DNA of 64,000 nt, from assembly GCF_002287175.1 (NCBI RefSeq), contig NZ_LMVM01000033.1:1-64000 (forward strand), written 5' to 3'. The notes beneath the pieces are model-generated. The model was not told the DNA's origin. It made no database searches and saw only the letters and a program-made list of their open reading frames with translations. Both the position numbers and the translations under genes were made by a program. This document shows, in pieces, positions 34,210 to 44,206 of the stretch; within the stretch, counting starts at the first letter, position 1, and each line of letters starts with the position of its first letter. This DNA is from Methanobacterium bryantii. GTDB lineage: Archaea > Methanobacteriota > Methanobacteria > Methanobacteriales > Methanobacteriaceae.

Positions 34210-35646
34210 TTATCTCCTTTTTATAATTTGTTTAAATAAGTACCTATCCATATCATCAATTCCTTTAATTAAGTATAATACTGCCAGATATGCTAAAACA
34301 GCAAAAGGTGCTAAAATTAACAAATTAATGATCTTGAAATATATAAGAAGTACGCTCATAACAAGAGTACTGACTGTTACTTTTAATAATATTTCATTAA
34401 TTCTATTTTTAGATACTCCAAAACCAAATTTATACCCTATCATAATAACACTGCCCACAAGAATGGCCTCGGTCACTACTGTTGCAATACTGGCCCCCAC
34501 ATAACTAAGCGTTGGAATTAAAATTAAATTAAGTGCAATATTTACAACTACACATACTGCTGAAATCTTGGTAACTATTAACTGCCTGTTTGTAGCCTCT
34601 AATAACCTAATAAATGCTGCCCCAATGAAAGTAAAAACTGTGGTCCATATAAGTATCTGCAGAGCAATGATTGATCTTTGATATCCATAGCCAAATATTA
34701 AAATTATAATATTATCCGCTAAAATTGTAACCGCTGCTCCCATTGGAATTCCAGTTACAACCATTAATTTAAAATATTTTTCAGTGATTAAGTTCAATGA
34801 ATCTCGTGAAGAGAGATGAAATTGCGACATTGATGGGAAAAGAGTAGTATTAATGGTAATTGGGACATACAACAAAGCAAGAATCAACCTGTACGCTGCA
34901 TTATACCAGCCTACTACCTCGTTCCCTTGAAATAATGAGAGCATAACCGAGTCTATATATGTATATACCATGCCCGAAATTCCTGTTAATCCAAAGGGTA
35001 ATGCTTCTTTTATTGCAGATTTCCAAAAACTCCAGTTAAGTTGCATTTTGTAAGGTGGAAATTTCCAGATATAAACAAGAAAAATATAGATCAAACTAAT
35101 TACACTGGATATAAAAAATATAAAAGCAAATCCTAAAACACTGAACCCATAGTATATTCCAATGATAACACCTGCAAATAATAAGACATTACTTATTACC
35201 TGTCCAATTGATTGATATTCTATTTCCTCATAAGCCTGGAATATAGAATTAAAAATTCCATAAAATGAAGTTAATATGCTGTACAATGCAACAAAGTAAA
35301 CAACAATTTTAACTTCCTGAGGATAACCCATTAAATTTATAGCTACTGCCACAAGTCCGAATGTTAAAGCTGCTAAAATTATCTTGATTAATATTATATT
35401 GCCGAAGTATTTACCAGTTAATGATTTATCCCGCGCTATTTCTCTAACTGTTAAAGTGTTTAAACCTAAATCTGCCAGTATACTGAATATACCCGTAAAT
35501 GCAAGTGCAAATGATAGAATTCCAAAGCCATCAGCCCCCAGATAACGGGCTATATAGATCATATAAAAAAATGCAAGTATATAACTTATAATTTGAGAAA
35601 TAAATAAAAATACAGTATTTTTAGCTATTTTACGGGCTTTACTCAT
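34210..35646 (-). CDS. Polysaccharide flippase, Wzx/RfbX-like
   Basis: 478 residues with about 12-14 membrane helices, in the MOP exporter superfamily. The start (ARKIAKNTVFLFISQIISYI) and the cytoplasmic ARYLGADGFGILSFALAF segment are typical of oligosaccharide flippases. It should flip lipid-linked oligosaccharides across the membrane for N-glycan or surface polymer assembly. It heads a minus-strand unit with two GT2 genes (33437 and 32393). Confidence 0.9.
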   Translation of the reverse strand: MSKARKIAKNTVFLFISQIISYILAFFYMIYIARYLGADGFGILSFALAFTGIFSILADLGLNTLTVREIARDKSLTGKYFGNIILIKIILAALTFGLVAVAINLMGYPQEVKIVVYFVALYSILTSFYGIFNSIFQAYEEIEYQSIGQVISNVLLFAGVIIGIYYGFSVLGFAFIFFISSVISLIYIFLVYIWKFPPYKMQLNWSFWKSAIKEALPFGLTGISGMVYTYIDSVMLSLFQGNEVVGWYNAAYRLILALLYVPITINTTLFPSMSQFHLSSRDSLNLITEKYFKLMVVTGIPMGAAVTILADNIIILIFGYGYQRSIIALQILIWTTVFTFIGAAFIRLLEATNRQLIVTKISAVCVVVNIALNLILIPTLSYVGASIATVVTEAILVGSVIMIGYKFGFGVSKNRINEILLKVTVSTLVMSVLLIYFKIINLLILAPFAVLAYLAVLYLIKGIDDMDRYLFKQIIKRR

Positions 35647-35991
35647 ATTTAATCTCTCTTTTTAATTTAGTTATAGACCTGCAAATTAAAATATTAAATT
35701 TGATTTTATCACATATAAATTACTAAACTTTAGTAAAAATCTGTTATTTATGATTTATCTGAGCAATGATATTATAATTTTTAAGGCATTATAAAATTAT
35801 TCAACTCCATTGAAAGTTATATTAGTTAATATCCATTTAAATTCACTTAGTTTTTGTTTTTTTTCTCCCAATTAATTCAAGTATTCTTAATAAGTTAACT
35901 GGATTTATCCAAGGATAATTAAAAAAAAAAATAAAATAATAATATTAAGTAACTACTTAATAACATTAATAAATTATACTTGGTGTAAATC
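35647..35991. other. Divergent promoter region of glycan genes
   Basis: About 345 bp between the flippase and a GT4 gene. Apart from the 18-bp palindrome at 35944-35961 it is plain AT-rich sequence with a run of A near 35920-35935. Confidence 0.45.
35944..35961 (+). promoter_or_regulatory. Palindrome in the leader of a GT4 gene
   Basis: attaagta-ac-tacttaat, 8-bp perfect arms with a 2-bp spacer, 31 nt before the ATG at 35992. The symmetry and position near the expected transcription start fit an operator. The strength is modest in such AT-rich DNA. Confidence 0.3.
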
Positions 35992-37098
35992 ATGGATATT
36001 GGAATAGTTCACCCCGAATTAATCTATCCCCGCGGTGCAGAAAAACAGGTATGCAAATTAAGTTACTATCTAAATAAAATGGGGCACGATGTTACGATAT
36101 ATACATTTGAAAAGAAAGAAAACTGTGTTTTTAATTCATTACTTGAAAATATAAAAATTATTTCATTAAATGAAAAATGGATCTCGGGTCCATTCTACAG
36201 CTATAATCTAGTTAGATGGCACAGTCTAATTAAGAAACTAAGCAAAAAAATTAAAGAACATGATATTATAAATGCACACAACCATCCTGCTCAATGGATA
36301 TCAAAATATACAGATATACCAACAGTATGGACCTGTAATGAACCATATCAACACAATATTTCCAGTTATATGAAAAAAATGTATTCTGCCCACAGTTTAA
36401 TAGACAGAAGACTAACAAGGAGCACTAAATTAATATTGTCATTGAGTAACGGGATAAAAGAGCTCATCAAAATGAGATATCCTGATAAAAAAGTGAACAT
36501 CAGCTACTCTGGTGCAGACCTGGATCATGAAGTTAAACATGAAACTAATGAATATTTTGACGCCATATTCGTAGGGCCTATACAGCCCCAAAAACGCCCT
36601 TTTGATATAATAAAAGCATTTTCTTCAACCTGCAAAAATATAGAAAATGTAAGGTTACATTTTGTTGGAAATACGACCAGTTTAATTTCTAAAAGAATGA
36701 AAAATGAAATGATAAAATACGCTGCAAAAAATGATATTGAAACTATATTCTATGGTTCAGTTCCAAATGATAAATTATATGAACTTTATAACATTGCAGA
36801 TATCTCTATTTTCGTATCTGAAGCAGAACCATGGGGAATATTCCCATTAGAAACTATATTAGGAGGTATACCAACTATAATATCGGATCAATGTGGAATA
36901 AAAGATATTTTACCAGATGACAATCCTGTTGTAGAAACTGGAAACATAAGACAATTAGCAGACAAAATAATAGAAATTAAAGATAACTACCATGAATACA
37001 AATATAAAACAGTTAAAACTTCAAAAATGGTCAGAAAAAACTATTCGTGGGAAGCTTACAGCAGGAGAATGGAAAATATTTTAAAACAATGTAGTTAA
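35992..37098 (+). CDS. Family 4 glycosyltransferase
   Basis: 368 residues, GT-B fold. The N terminus MDIGIVHPELIYPRGAEKQV has the usual acceptor-domain glycine region. The donor domain starts near FDAIFVGPIQPQKRP, and the donor motif is EAEPWGIFPLETILGGIPT, with both Glu of the EX7E pattern. It is transcribed alone from the plus strand, 177 bp before a GT2 gene. A role in surface glycan synthesis is inferred from the neighbours. Confidence 0.9.
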   Translation: MDIGIVHPELIYPRGAEKQVCKLSYYLNKMGHDVTIYTFEKKENCVFNSLLENIKIISLNEKWISGPFYSYNLVRWHSLIKKLSKKIKEHDIINAHNHPAQWISKYTDIPTVWTCNEPYQHNISSYMKKMYSAHSLIDRRLTRSTKLILSLSNGIKELIKMRYPDKKVNISYSGADLDHEVKHETNEYFDAIFVGPIQPQKRPFDIIKAFSSTCKNIENVRLHFVGNTTSLISKRMKNEMIKYAAKNDIETIFYGSVPNDKLYELYNIADISIFVSEAEPWGIFPLETILGGIPTIISDQCGIKDILPDDNPVVETGNIRQLADKIIEIKDNYHEYKYKTVKTSKMVRKNYSWEAYSRRMENILKQCS

Positions 37099-37283
37099 TC
37101 AAATTTATTTAATAACAGTAAAATATTCTAATAATTTAAATACAATCTATTTTTAGTTGATTTATAAGCAAATAATTCAATACAAATTATTTAAGAGAAT
37201 TCTTATTATATATTTACCAATCCAGTGGATTTAATATATAAATTAAATTACAAATAACAATATCCAATAATATAGTGAATACA

Positions 37284-38297
37284 ATGTCAATTTTAATAAC
37301 CGTGGGAATAGTTGCCAAAAATGAGGAAAAATATATAGAAGAAACCTTAAGAGGCATCATAAACCAGAGTATAGATACTTCCTTAATTGAAATAATTGTT
37401 GTAGACGGCGATTCCTCTGATAGAACACGTGAAATTGCAGAAAATATTTTAAGCATGTCAAATGTAAAGTATAAAGTTTTAAATGAGAAAGATTTCGGTT
37501 TCTACGGCCTGTGTTTTTCAAGAAATCTTGTAATTGATAATTCAAGCAAAACCACCAAATATATTGCTTATACAGATGCAGACTGTATTGTAGATAAAAA
37601 CTGGCTTAAAATGCTGTACCAGCATATCGAGAAAAGTGGAGACGACACTGCAGGCGCTGGAGGCCCAAGACTGGTAGCCCCAACAGAAGATAAAAAAGAA
37701 CTTGTAATAAACAATTTTTTAACCTCAAATATTGCATCTGGAGGAAATCCAGCTTTTTCTAAAAAAAATGTTGCATATTTAGACAGTATTCCCAACTACA
37801 ATTCAATTTACAAAAAGAATATAATATCCAGATTTAGATATGACGACAGTCTAATCATCTCAGACGATAATGAATTAAATTTAAGGCTTAAAAAAGAGGG
37901 GTACAATTTTATTTACGCTGGAGACGCTGAAGTCTACCACCGCGAAACAAATTCCATAATTGAATTTGGAAAAAATATGAGGAATTATGGTGTAAATATA
38001 ACAAATACCATAAAAAAACATAGATTATTTAAAATTAAACCTTTTATATCCTTAATATTCTTGTTATACCTTATTTTTTTAGTCCCATTATATTTAGTAG
38101 TAGGGTTGATTATTTTAATTCCACTTATACTCTATTTCATATTTGCAGTCATGATATTTGCAGAAATTATTTACAAAACAAAAACCATTTACTCTTTGAT
38201 AATTTTTGTTTTACTGCCAGTTCAGCACGTCTCATATGCATATGGAATGATCTATAATTTCTTGTTTGTTAGACCCGTGCGTAGAAACAGCAATTAA
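37284..38297 (+). CDS. Membrane-bound family 2 glycosyltransferase
   Basis: 337 residues from ATG 37284; an in-frame GTG 9 nt upstream is possible and neither start has a clear ribosome binding site. The GT-A domain runs from ITVGIVAKNEEKYIEETLRG through the DxD motif AYTDADCIVDKNW. The acceptor-side motif is SDDNELNLRLKKEG. Two or three C-terminal helices (about 255-310) anchor it. The layout is that of polyprenyl-linked glycan transferases of the cellulose-synthase-like group. Confidence 0.88.
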   Translation: MSILITVGIVAKNEEKYIEETLRGIINQSIDTSLIEIIVVDGDSSDRTREIAENILSMSNVKYKVLNEKDFGFYGLCFSRNLVIDNSSKTTKYIAYTDADCIVDKNWLKMLYQHIEKSGDDTAGAGGPRLVAPTEDKKELVINNFLTSNIASGGNPAFSKKNVAYLDSIPNYNSIYKKNIISRFRYDDSLIISDDNELNLRLKKEGYNFIYAGDAEVYHRETNSIIEFGKNMRNYGVNITNTIKKHRLFKIKPFISLIFLLYLIFLVPLYLVVGLIILIPLILYFIFAVMIFAEIIYKTKTIYSLIIFVLLPVQHVSYAYGMIYNFLFVRPVRRNSN

Positions 38298-38508
38298 GTT
38301 CTAAAATATTCATTTAAAACTTATTCATATCCTTTTAATTTAGGACAAGCTTCAGTATATCCCATGAAGAATAATTTATAATTCTTAATGTATTGTGTGA
38401 AAAAATAATGGATTAAATATAAAACATACACAGGATAATATTTCTTATCTTTAACTTCAAAGAAAATGAACTTAATAAAACAAAAAATACGCTAATAGAG
38501 GGAAACTT

Positions 38509-38787
38509 ATGGAAAGAATTTTTGAAGATGAAAATTTTGATGATGCATATCAAAAGGTTATCAACCTAACTGGAGGAGTTATATCAATGAGAGAAAAGGA
38601 ACGGCTTGCTGAAATATTTGAAATAGAAAATTCATTGATAATTACAGTTGATTTCCTAAAAAGAGAGATATATGCCGAATTTGTGGAAGACAACCCCAAG
38701 AATTATGCCCTTATTAAAAAACAGTTAGCTGATTCAAAAAGGATAGTAGGGGACTTAAATTTAAAATTTATTGATATTTTCAACTGA
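38509..38787 (+). CDS. Small soluble protein of unknown function
   Basis: 92 residues, acidic, predicted mixed helix and strand, with no Cys motif, signal peptide or membrane segment. Phrases such as ERLAEIFEIENSLIITVDFL and KREIYAEFVEDNPKNYALIK look like a compact folded domain. I do not recognise the family. It is flanked by glycan and iron-sulfur genes without overlap. A weak AGGG precedes the ATG. Confidence 0.55.
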   Translation: MERIFEDENFDDAYQKVINLTGGVISMREKERLAEIFEIENSLIITVDFLKREIYAEFVEDNPKNYALIKKQLADSKRIVGDLNLKFIDIFN

Positions 38788-39048
38788 AAATATAATTAGT
38801 TCCTAAAAAACTATTATTAATTAAAAAAAAATCATTTAATTTAATTAATTAGATGACGCTGTTAAATAAAGTCTTTAAATCTAAAATATGTTTAAAAAAA
38901 CAATAAAAATTTTGATCATTTACAATATTTTTTTCCTTCAATAATTATTTAATCAATGATCACCTAATGACTATACACTAACAAAAATATAATAATAGCT
39001 CCCTACTGATTTTATACCAAGATTAATGCTAAGAACATCGTGAGTAAA

Positions 39049-39723
39049 ATGATATACTTTAGAGGCTGCGTTGCAAGAGAAAAACTTAATAACATAGCAG
39101 ATGCCACAGAAAAAATACTAAAACATACAGGCATTGATTATAAACTACTGGAAAATGAAACGTGCTGTGGATCCTTTTTACTTAGAACCGGATTCGTCAG
39201 TGATGCAAAAGAAGTAATGAAAAATACATTAAAAGAAATTGGGGAAGAAAAGATAATTACTTCCTGTGCTGGCTGTTATAAAACTTTTAAAAAAGATTAT
39301 AAAGAGATCTTAGGTGTTGAACTGGATGTTGTACATACATCTCAACTTTTTAATGGTTTAATTAAAAAAGGAAAACTTAAACCTCTATTTTTAGATAAAA
39401 TAGTTACATATCATGATCCCTGCCATTTAGGCAGGCATCTTGGGGAATATAATGCCCCCAGAGAAATTTTAGATAATATTTCTAATCTAGTTGAAATGGA
39501 ACGGAATAAGGAAAAATCAAGATGCTGCGGTGCAGGCGGGGGTGTTAGAGCTGCATTTCCAGAAATAACTGAAAATATAGCTAAAATGAGAATAAAAGAT
39601 GCAGAAGATGTTGAAGCTGAAATTCTTGTAACTTCATGCCCTTTTTGTCTTTTAAATCTTAAATCCGCATCTAAGGATGATAAAAAAGTACTCGATTTAT
39701 CTGAAATAATTATGTTCAAATAA
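39049..39723 (+). CDS. CCG-domain iron-sulfur protein, HdrB/LutA-like
   Basis: 224 residues from ATG 39049; a GTG 9 nt upstream is possible. Two cysteine-rich CCG modules are present: ENETCCGSFLLRTGF (about 40) with ITSCAGCYKTFK, and KSRCCGAGGGVRAAFPE (about 160) with VTSCPFCLLNL. Such pairs bind iron-sulfur clusters in HdrB, GlpC and LutA. The next gene, 35 bp away, encodes a LutB-like LUD/ferredoxin protein, so the two probably form one electron-transfer complex. Its substrate in this organism is unknown. Confidence 0.88.
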   Translation: MIYFRGCVAREKLNNIADATEKILKHTGIDYKLLENETCCGSFLLRTGFVSDAKEVMKNTLKEIGEEKIITSCAGCYKTFKKDYKEILGVELDVVHTSQLFNGLIKKGKLKPLFLDKIVTYHDPCHLGRHLGEYNAPREILDNISNLVEMERNKEKSRCCGAGGGVRAAFPEITENIAKMRIKDAEDVEAEILVTSCPFCLLNLKSASKDDKKVLDLSEIIMFK

Positions 39724-39758
39724 ATTTCATCACAATTTTAAAACCGGAGTTCTATAAA

Positions 39759-40970
39759 ATGGATGAAACCAAATTAGGTGCAATGCGAAGATCATTTAGC
39801 ATAATCGAAACCAGAAAAAAGAAGCTTTTAGAGGATGAAAATGATCGCATAGGTAAGCTTCAAGAAAATGTAAAAGAAATAAGAAAATACAGTATTGAAA
39901 ACCTTGAAGAACTCATAGAAACTGTAAAAGCCAGATTTTTAGAAAATGGAATGGAAGTTGTCTTTGCAGAAAATTCACAGGTAGCCCTGGATGAAATTTA
40001 TAAAATAATTAAAGATGAATCCATTATAGCAAAATCTAAATCAAACAACGTAAACGAAATAGGGCTTTCTGCATTTCTAGGGAGCAAAGGGATAGAAATT
40101 GTTGAAACTGATCTTGGAGATAGAATAGTTCAAATGGATCCTGAAAGTTACGGCCCTTCTCACCCAATAGGTCCAGCTGCACATTTAGATATGGAAAAAA
40201 TAGCCCAAATTGCATCAAAAAAATTCGGCGTGGAAGTAAAGCCTGAACCTAAATCTATCTTAGATATATTTAAAGCAGATATTATAGAAAGGCTTGCAAA
40301 TTGCAATGTAGGTATAACTGGAGCAAACAGTGTAGCTGCAGAAGACGGCGCATTAGTTATGGTTCATAACGAAGGTAATATCAGTTTAGTATCCATGAAA
40401 GATACCCATATAGTTGTAGTGGGAATTGATAAACTTGTAAGGACAGTAGAAGATGCAGTAAGTGTTGTAAAACTTGAAACAATATTTGCAACTGGAAAAA
40501 AAATCCCCGCATACATGAATGTCATCACATCACCATCCAAAACAGCAGATATTGAACAGGTGCTCTTGAAAGATATGTACGGTGCAAAACGAGTGATAGT
40601 GATTCTTCTAGATAACGGAAGGAGTGAAGCACTTAAACAAAGTAAAGAATGTTTGTTATGTATTGGATGCGGCAGTTGTATTGTTTCATGTCCTGTTTAT
40701 AATGTTACAGGGTCTGATTTTGGATACAGGGGATATTTAGGTGGCAGAGGAATAGTTTTAAGTAATTTTATAACGGATAATAAAATATGTTTCGATTCAG
40801 GACTCTTTAAATGTACATTATGTGGTCTATGTACCCTTGAATGCCCAGTTAACATAAAGACAAATGAAATGATTGAAAAATTAAGGGAACTATCAGTGCA
40901 ATCAGGAGTTTGTCCAGACCAGCATCACGGAACTACTGAGAAGATCAAAAAACAGGGATCACCTTTTTAA
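39759..40970 (+). CDS. LUD-domain ferredoxin-type protein, LutB-like
   Basis: 403 residues. The LUD domain spans about 60-290 (GITGANSVAAEDGALVMVHN and related segments, as in LutB/LutC). Two 4Fe-4S motifs follow: CLLCIGCGSCIVSCPVYN (about 300) and CTLCGLCTLECPVN (about 355). In bacteria LutABC oxidises lactate. Here only the CCG and LUD/ferredoxin partners are seen, without LutC or a lactate permease, so the electron donor is open. It is translated together with the CCG gene. Confidence 0.88.
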   Translation: MDETKLGAMRRSFSIIETRKKKLLEDENDRIGKLQENVKEIRKYSIENLEELIETVKARFLENGMEVVFAENSQVALDEIYKIIKDESIIAKSKSNNVNEIGLSAFLGSKGIEIVETDLGDRIVQMDPESYGPSHPIGPAAHLDMEKIAQIASKKFGVEVKPEPKSILDIFKADIIERLANCNVGITGANSVAAEDGALVMVHNEGNISLVSMKDTHIVVVGIDKLVRTVEDAVSVVKLETIFATGKKIPAYMNVITSPSKTADIEQVLLKDMYGAKRVIVILLDNGRSEALKQSKECLLCIGCGSCIVSCPVYNVTGSDFGYRGYLGGRGIVLSNFITDNKICFDSGLFKCTLCGLCTLECPVNIKTNEMIEKLRELSVQSGVCPDQHHGTTEKIKKQGSPF

Positions 40971-41062
40971 ATATCAAAAAACACTTATGATATAAAAATT
41001 AATTCAATAAGAACTTAAATAGAAATTATATAAAGATATATATAATGTTCTAAAAAGTTGCG

Positions 41063-41080
41063 ATAAAATGGACATTTTAT
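41063..41080 (+). promoter_or_regulatory. Palindrome at the mfnB transcription start
   Basis: ataaaatg-ga-cattttat, with 8-bp perfect arms, lies about 25 nt downstream of a TATA-like run at 41020-41045. It therefore overlaps the expected transcription start of mfnB. It may be an operator or a 5' hairpin. Confidence 0.35.
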
Positions 41081-41140
41081 GATACTTAGTCATAAAAATA
41101 ATATAAAAAATTGATTTGATTGAAAACGGAGGTATAAAAT

Positions 41141-41854
41141 TTGCTTCTCTTAATAAGCCCAATAAACACCGAAGAAGCACTTGAATCTATTGAAGGCGGT
41201 GCAGATATAGTCGATGTCAAAAATCCAAAAGAAGGTTCACTCGGCGCAAATTTTCCATGGGTCATTAAAAGTATACGGGAAATGACACCCAAAGATACAC
41301 TTGTAAGCGCTACACTAGGCGATGTTCCATATAAACCCGGCACAGTATCACTTGCAGCCCTCGGTGCTGCAGTTTCTGGAGCAGATTACATCAAAGTAGG
41401 ATTATATGGCACAAAAAACTACGATGAAGCACTTGAAGTAATGAAAAATGTTGTAAAGACAGTAAGAGATTACAGAGAAGATGCAACAATAGTTGCAGCT
41501 GGATATGCAGATGCTCATCGAGTTGGCGCAGTTGATCCTATGGAAATACCAAAGGTAACCGCAAGTGCAGGTGCAGATATTGCAATGGTAGATACTGCAG
41601 TTAAAGACGGAAAAACATTATTTGATTTTATGGACACTGAAAAATTAACTAAATTCAACGACGAAATTCACGATTACGGATTAAAATCAGCCCTTGCAGG
41701 CTCAGTAAAAAAAGATCAGCTTTTAACCTTACATCAAACTGGATGTGATGTAGTAGGCATAAGGGGAGCAGCATGCATTGGTGGAGATAGAAATTCCGGT
41801 AAAATTCACCGAAGTGCTGTAAGTGAATTGAAGAAGATGATAGATCAATTCTAG
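41141..41854 (+). CDS. mfnB: (5-formylfuran-3-yl)methyl phosphate synthase
   Basis: 237 residues from a TTG with GGAGG 8 nt upstream. MfnB joins two glyceraldehyde-3-phosphate molecules to the furan precursor of methanofuran, the C1 carrier of methanogenesis. The N terminus LLLISPINTEEALESIEGGA and then IVDVKNPKEGSLGANFPWVI is diagnostic; Lys27 and the later Lys in DYIKVGLYG are the usual catalytic Lys. The end GIRGAACIGGDRNSGKI is also conserved. Other mfn genes are not in the window. guaB follows. Confidence 0.95.
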   Translation: MLLLISPINTEEALESIEGGADIVDVKNPKEGSLGANFPWVIKSIREMTPKDTLVSATLGDVPYKPGTVSLAALGAAVSGADYIKVGLYGTKNYDEALEVMKNVVKTVRDYREDATIVAAGYADAHRVGAVDPMEIPKVTASAGADIAMVDTAVKDGKTLFDFMDTEKLTKFNDEIHDYGLKSALAGSVKKDQLLTLHQTGCDVVGIRGAACIGGDRNSGKIHRSAVSELKKMIDQF

Positions 41855-41880
41855 TTAATTAAAAAGCAAATATAAAAAAA

Positions 41881-42013
41881 ACAAATTGTAAAATTCTTTA
41901 ACTTACAATTTGTATTAAATCTGGATCCTATTCCATATTTACAAAACGTATTTTCTTAAATTACGTTTTGTTTAAAGATTTTCTAAGCATAACATCAAAA
42001 CCAAGTTTTGATG
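41881..42013. repeat. Three hairpins between mfnB and guaB
   Basis: Perfect stems at 41881-41891/41903-41913 (11 bp), 41941-41950/41962-41971 (10 bp) and 41993-42001/42005-42013 (9 bp), spaced 50-60 bp apart. The first probably terminates or stabilises the mfnB mRNA. The last lies 27 nt before the guaB ribosome binding site. Loops are longer than in arrays A-C except for the third unit (caaaac/caa type), which matches them. Confidence 0.7.
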
Positions 42014-42048
42014 ATAACTATTTCATTAAAGATTAAATGGAGGTATTT

Positions 42049-43536
42049 ATGTACTCTAAAAAACTAAAAGAAGCTCCAAACGGGTATACATTCGATGATT
42101 TTTTATTAATACCTAATGCTTCTTCTGTAGAACCAAAAGATGTTAAAGTTGAAACACAAATTTCAAGAAATTATCGTATTAATATTCCTATTATAAGTTC
42201 TGCAATGGATACAGTTACAGAATCCAAAATGGCAATAACACTTGCCCAGGAAGGTGGACTGGGAATCATACACAGGAATATGACTATAAGTGAGCAAGTA
42301 AATGAAGTCAAAAAAGTAAAACAATCCAGTGACCTTACTATACGCGATGTAATAACAATAAGTCCAGATGCATCCATAGCAGAAGCAAATGAAATAATGG
42401 ATATAGAAGAAGTAAGCGGACTTCCTGTTGTAGAAGATGAAATTGTTGTAGGAATAATAAGTAGGAGAGATATTAAACCTATCATTAACAAGGGTTCTAA
42501 AAAGAAAGTTAAGGATATAATGACAGAAGAAGTCCTGACTATCCCTGAATCAACTACTCCTGATGAAGCACTGGATATTGCCTATGAAAACAAAGTTGAA
42601 AGGTTACCTGTAGTTCGAAACGGCAAAATAATGGGAATTGTAACTATACGTGATATCTTAGAGCGGAAGAAATTCCCTAATGCATCAAGAGATAAAAAAG
42701 GGAAATTTATGGTGGCTGCAGCAACAGGACCTTTTGATTTAGAACGTGCCATGGCTCTCGATGATGCAGGGGCAGATATTATAGCAATAGACGTCTCTCA
42801 TGCACATAATTTACATGTTGTAGATTATATCAAAACAATTAAGGACAACATCGATGCAGATTTACTTGTTGGTAATATTGCAACAGCCAAGGCTGCAGAA
42901 GCATTAATAGCAAAAGAGGTCGACGGACTTAAAGTTGGTATTGGACCAGGATCTATATGTACAACAAGAATAGTTGCTGGTGTGGGTGTTCCACAGCTTA
43001 CAGCAGTGTCAGACGTGGCAGATATTGCAAGAGAATCTGGAATTCCAGTTATAGCAGATGGAGGTTTAAGATTCTCAGGAGATATTGCAAAAGCTATAGC
43101 AGTAGGTGCTGATGCAGTAATGCTTGGAAGTTTACTTGCAGGGACACACGAAGCTCCTGGCGATGTTGTAATTATGAATGGAAGAAAATTCAAACAGTAC
43201 AGAGGTATGGGTTCACTTGGAGCCATGACTGGTGGAGCTGGTGCAGGAACAGACCGCTACTTCCAGGAAGTAAAAGGACCAATGAAGCATGCTAAACTTG
43301 TTCCTGAAGGAATAGAAGGAGTTGTACCATACAAAGGCCCTGTAAATGAAGTTTTATTCCAGTTAATAGGAGGACTTAAGTCTTCTATGGGTTACTGTGG
43401 TGCAGAAGACATTTCAGCAATGAAAGAGAAAGCAAGGTTTGTAAAGATCACAGCAAGTGGTATGACAGAAAGTCATCCACACGATATTACAATAACCAAT
43501 GAAAGTCCCAATTATCCTACAACCCGTTTGATGTAA
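42049..43536 (+). CDS. guaB: IMP dehydrogenase
   Basis: 495 residues from ATG 42049, 5 nt after GGAGG; the ATG 12 nt upstream contains that site and is rejected. It oxidises IMP to XMP with NAD, the committing step of GMP synthesis. The TIM barrel is interrupted by two CBS domains (about 90-210: VITISPDASIAEANEIMDIE and TEEVLTIPESTTPDEALDIA). The catalytic Cys is in GPGSICTTRIVAGVGVPQ, and the mobile-flap region follows YRGMGSLGAM. Confidence 0.97.
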   Translation: MYSKKLKEAPNGYTFDDFLLIPNASSVEPKDVKVETQISRNYRINIPIISSAMDTVTESKMAITLAQEGGLGIIHRNMTISEQVNEVKKVKQSSDLTIRDVITISPDASIAEANEIMDIEEVSGLPVVEDEIVVGIISRRDIKPIINKGSKKKVKDIMTEEVLTIPESTTPDEALDIAYENKVERLPVVRNGKIMGIVTIRDILERKKFPNASRDKKGKFMVAAATGPFDLERAMALDDAGADIIAIDVSHAHNLHVVDYIKTIKDNIDADLLVGNIATAKAAEALIAKEVDGLKVGIGPGSICTTRIVAGVGVPQLTAVSDVADIARESGIPVIADGGLRFSGDIAKAIAVGADAVMLGSLLAGTHEAPGDVVIMNGRKFKQYRGMGSLGAMTGGAGAGTDRYFQEVKGPMKHAKLVPEGIEGVVPYKGPVNEVLFQLIGGLKSSMGYCGAEDISAMKEKARFVKITASGMTESHPHDITITNESPNYPTTRLM

Positions 43537-43621
43537 ACAAATTTGATATTTTTGTTTAAGAATCAAAATGAAGTGCTGATTCCTCCAATCTTTTATTTTT
43601 TTATTTTAAATGAGGTCTCTT

Positions 43622-44206
43622 ATGAAATCCATTATAATTTTATGCGGTGGTAGAAGCCGAAGAATGGGAAAAGACAAGGGTTCTCTTATTTTAAACGGTA
43701 AACCAATGATTTTACATGTCTTAGATACAGTTAAAGACATTGTTGACGAAATTGTGCTGGTTTTAAGGGATCAGGAACAAATTGATAAATACAAACCTAT
43801 TTTGAAAGATATATATCCCTCAGTTAAAGTCGTTACAGACGAAAAAAAAGACCAAGGCCCATTAATTGGAATTTTGACAGGCCTTTTACATATTAACTCC
43901 GAATTTGCTCAAATTTTACCGTGTGATTCTCCATTTATTTCTAAATCATTTGTTTTAAAGATGTTTGAGATTGCAGGAGCTAAAAAATTTGATGCATTTG
44001 TCCCCATATGGGATGATGGACATATTGAGCCATTGCATTCTATTTATAAAAAAGATACTGCAATTGTTATCATGGATCTGATTGAAAATAAAAAGAGGAC
44101 TGTTAAATCACTTATTGAGAGTTTAAAAGTTAAATATGTTGATGTTGATGAACTTGATGAGAGTACCATGAGTTTCAGGAATTTGAATCGTGTTGAAGAT
44201 CTTTGA
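43622..44206 (+). CDS. mobA: Molybdenum cofactor guanylyltransferase family protein
   Basis: 194 residues from ATG 43622, preceded by GAGGT at 5 nt. The nucleotide-binding signature LCGGRSRRMGKDKGSLILNG is at the N terminus. LLRVL-type segments are replaced here by PMILHVLDTVKD. DQGPLIGILTGL and LPCDSPFIS provide the second motif and the metal-binding Asp. MobA links GMP to molybdopterin for formate dehydrogenase and formylmethanofuran dehydrogenase. It follows guaB, which supplies guanine nucleotides, after 85 bp. Confidence 0.88.
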   Translation: MKSIIILCGGRSRRMGKDKGSLILNGKPMILHVLDTVKDIVDEIVLVLRDQEQIDKYKPILKDIYPSVKVVTDEKKDQGPLIGILTGLLHINSEFAQILPCDSPFISKSFVLKMFEIAGAKKFDAFVPIWDDGHIEPLHSIYKKDTAIVIMDLIENKKRTVKSLIESLKVKYVDVDELDESTMSFRNLNRVEDL

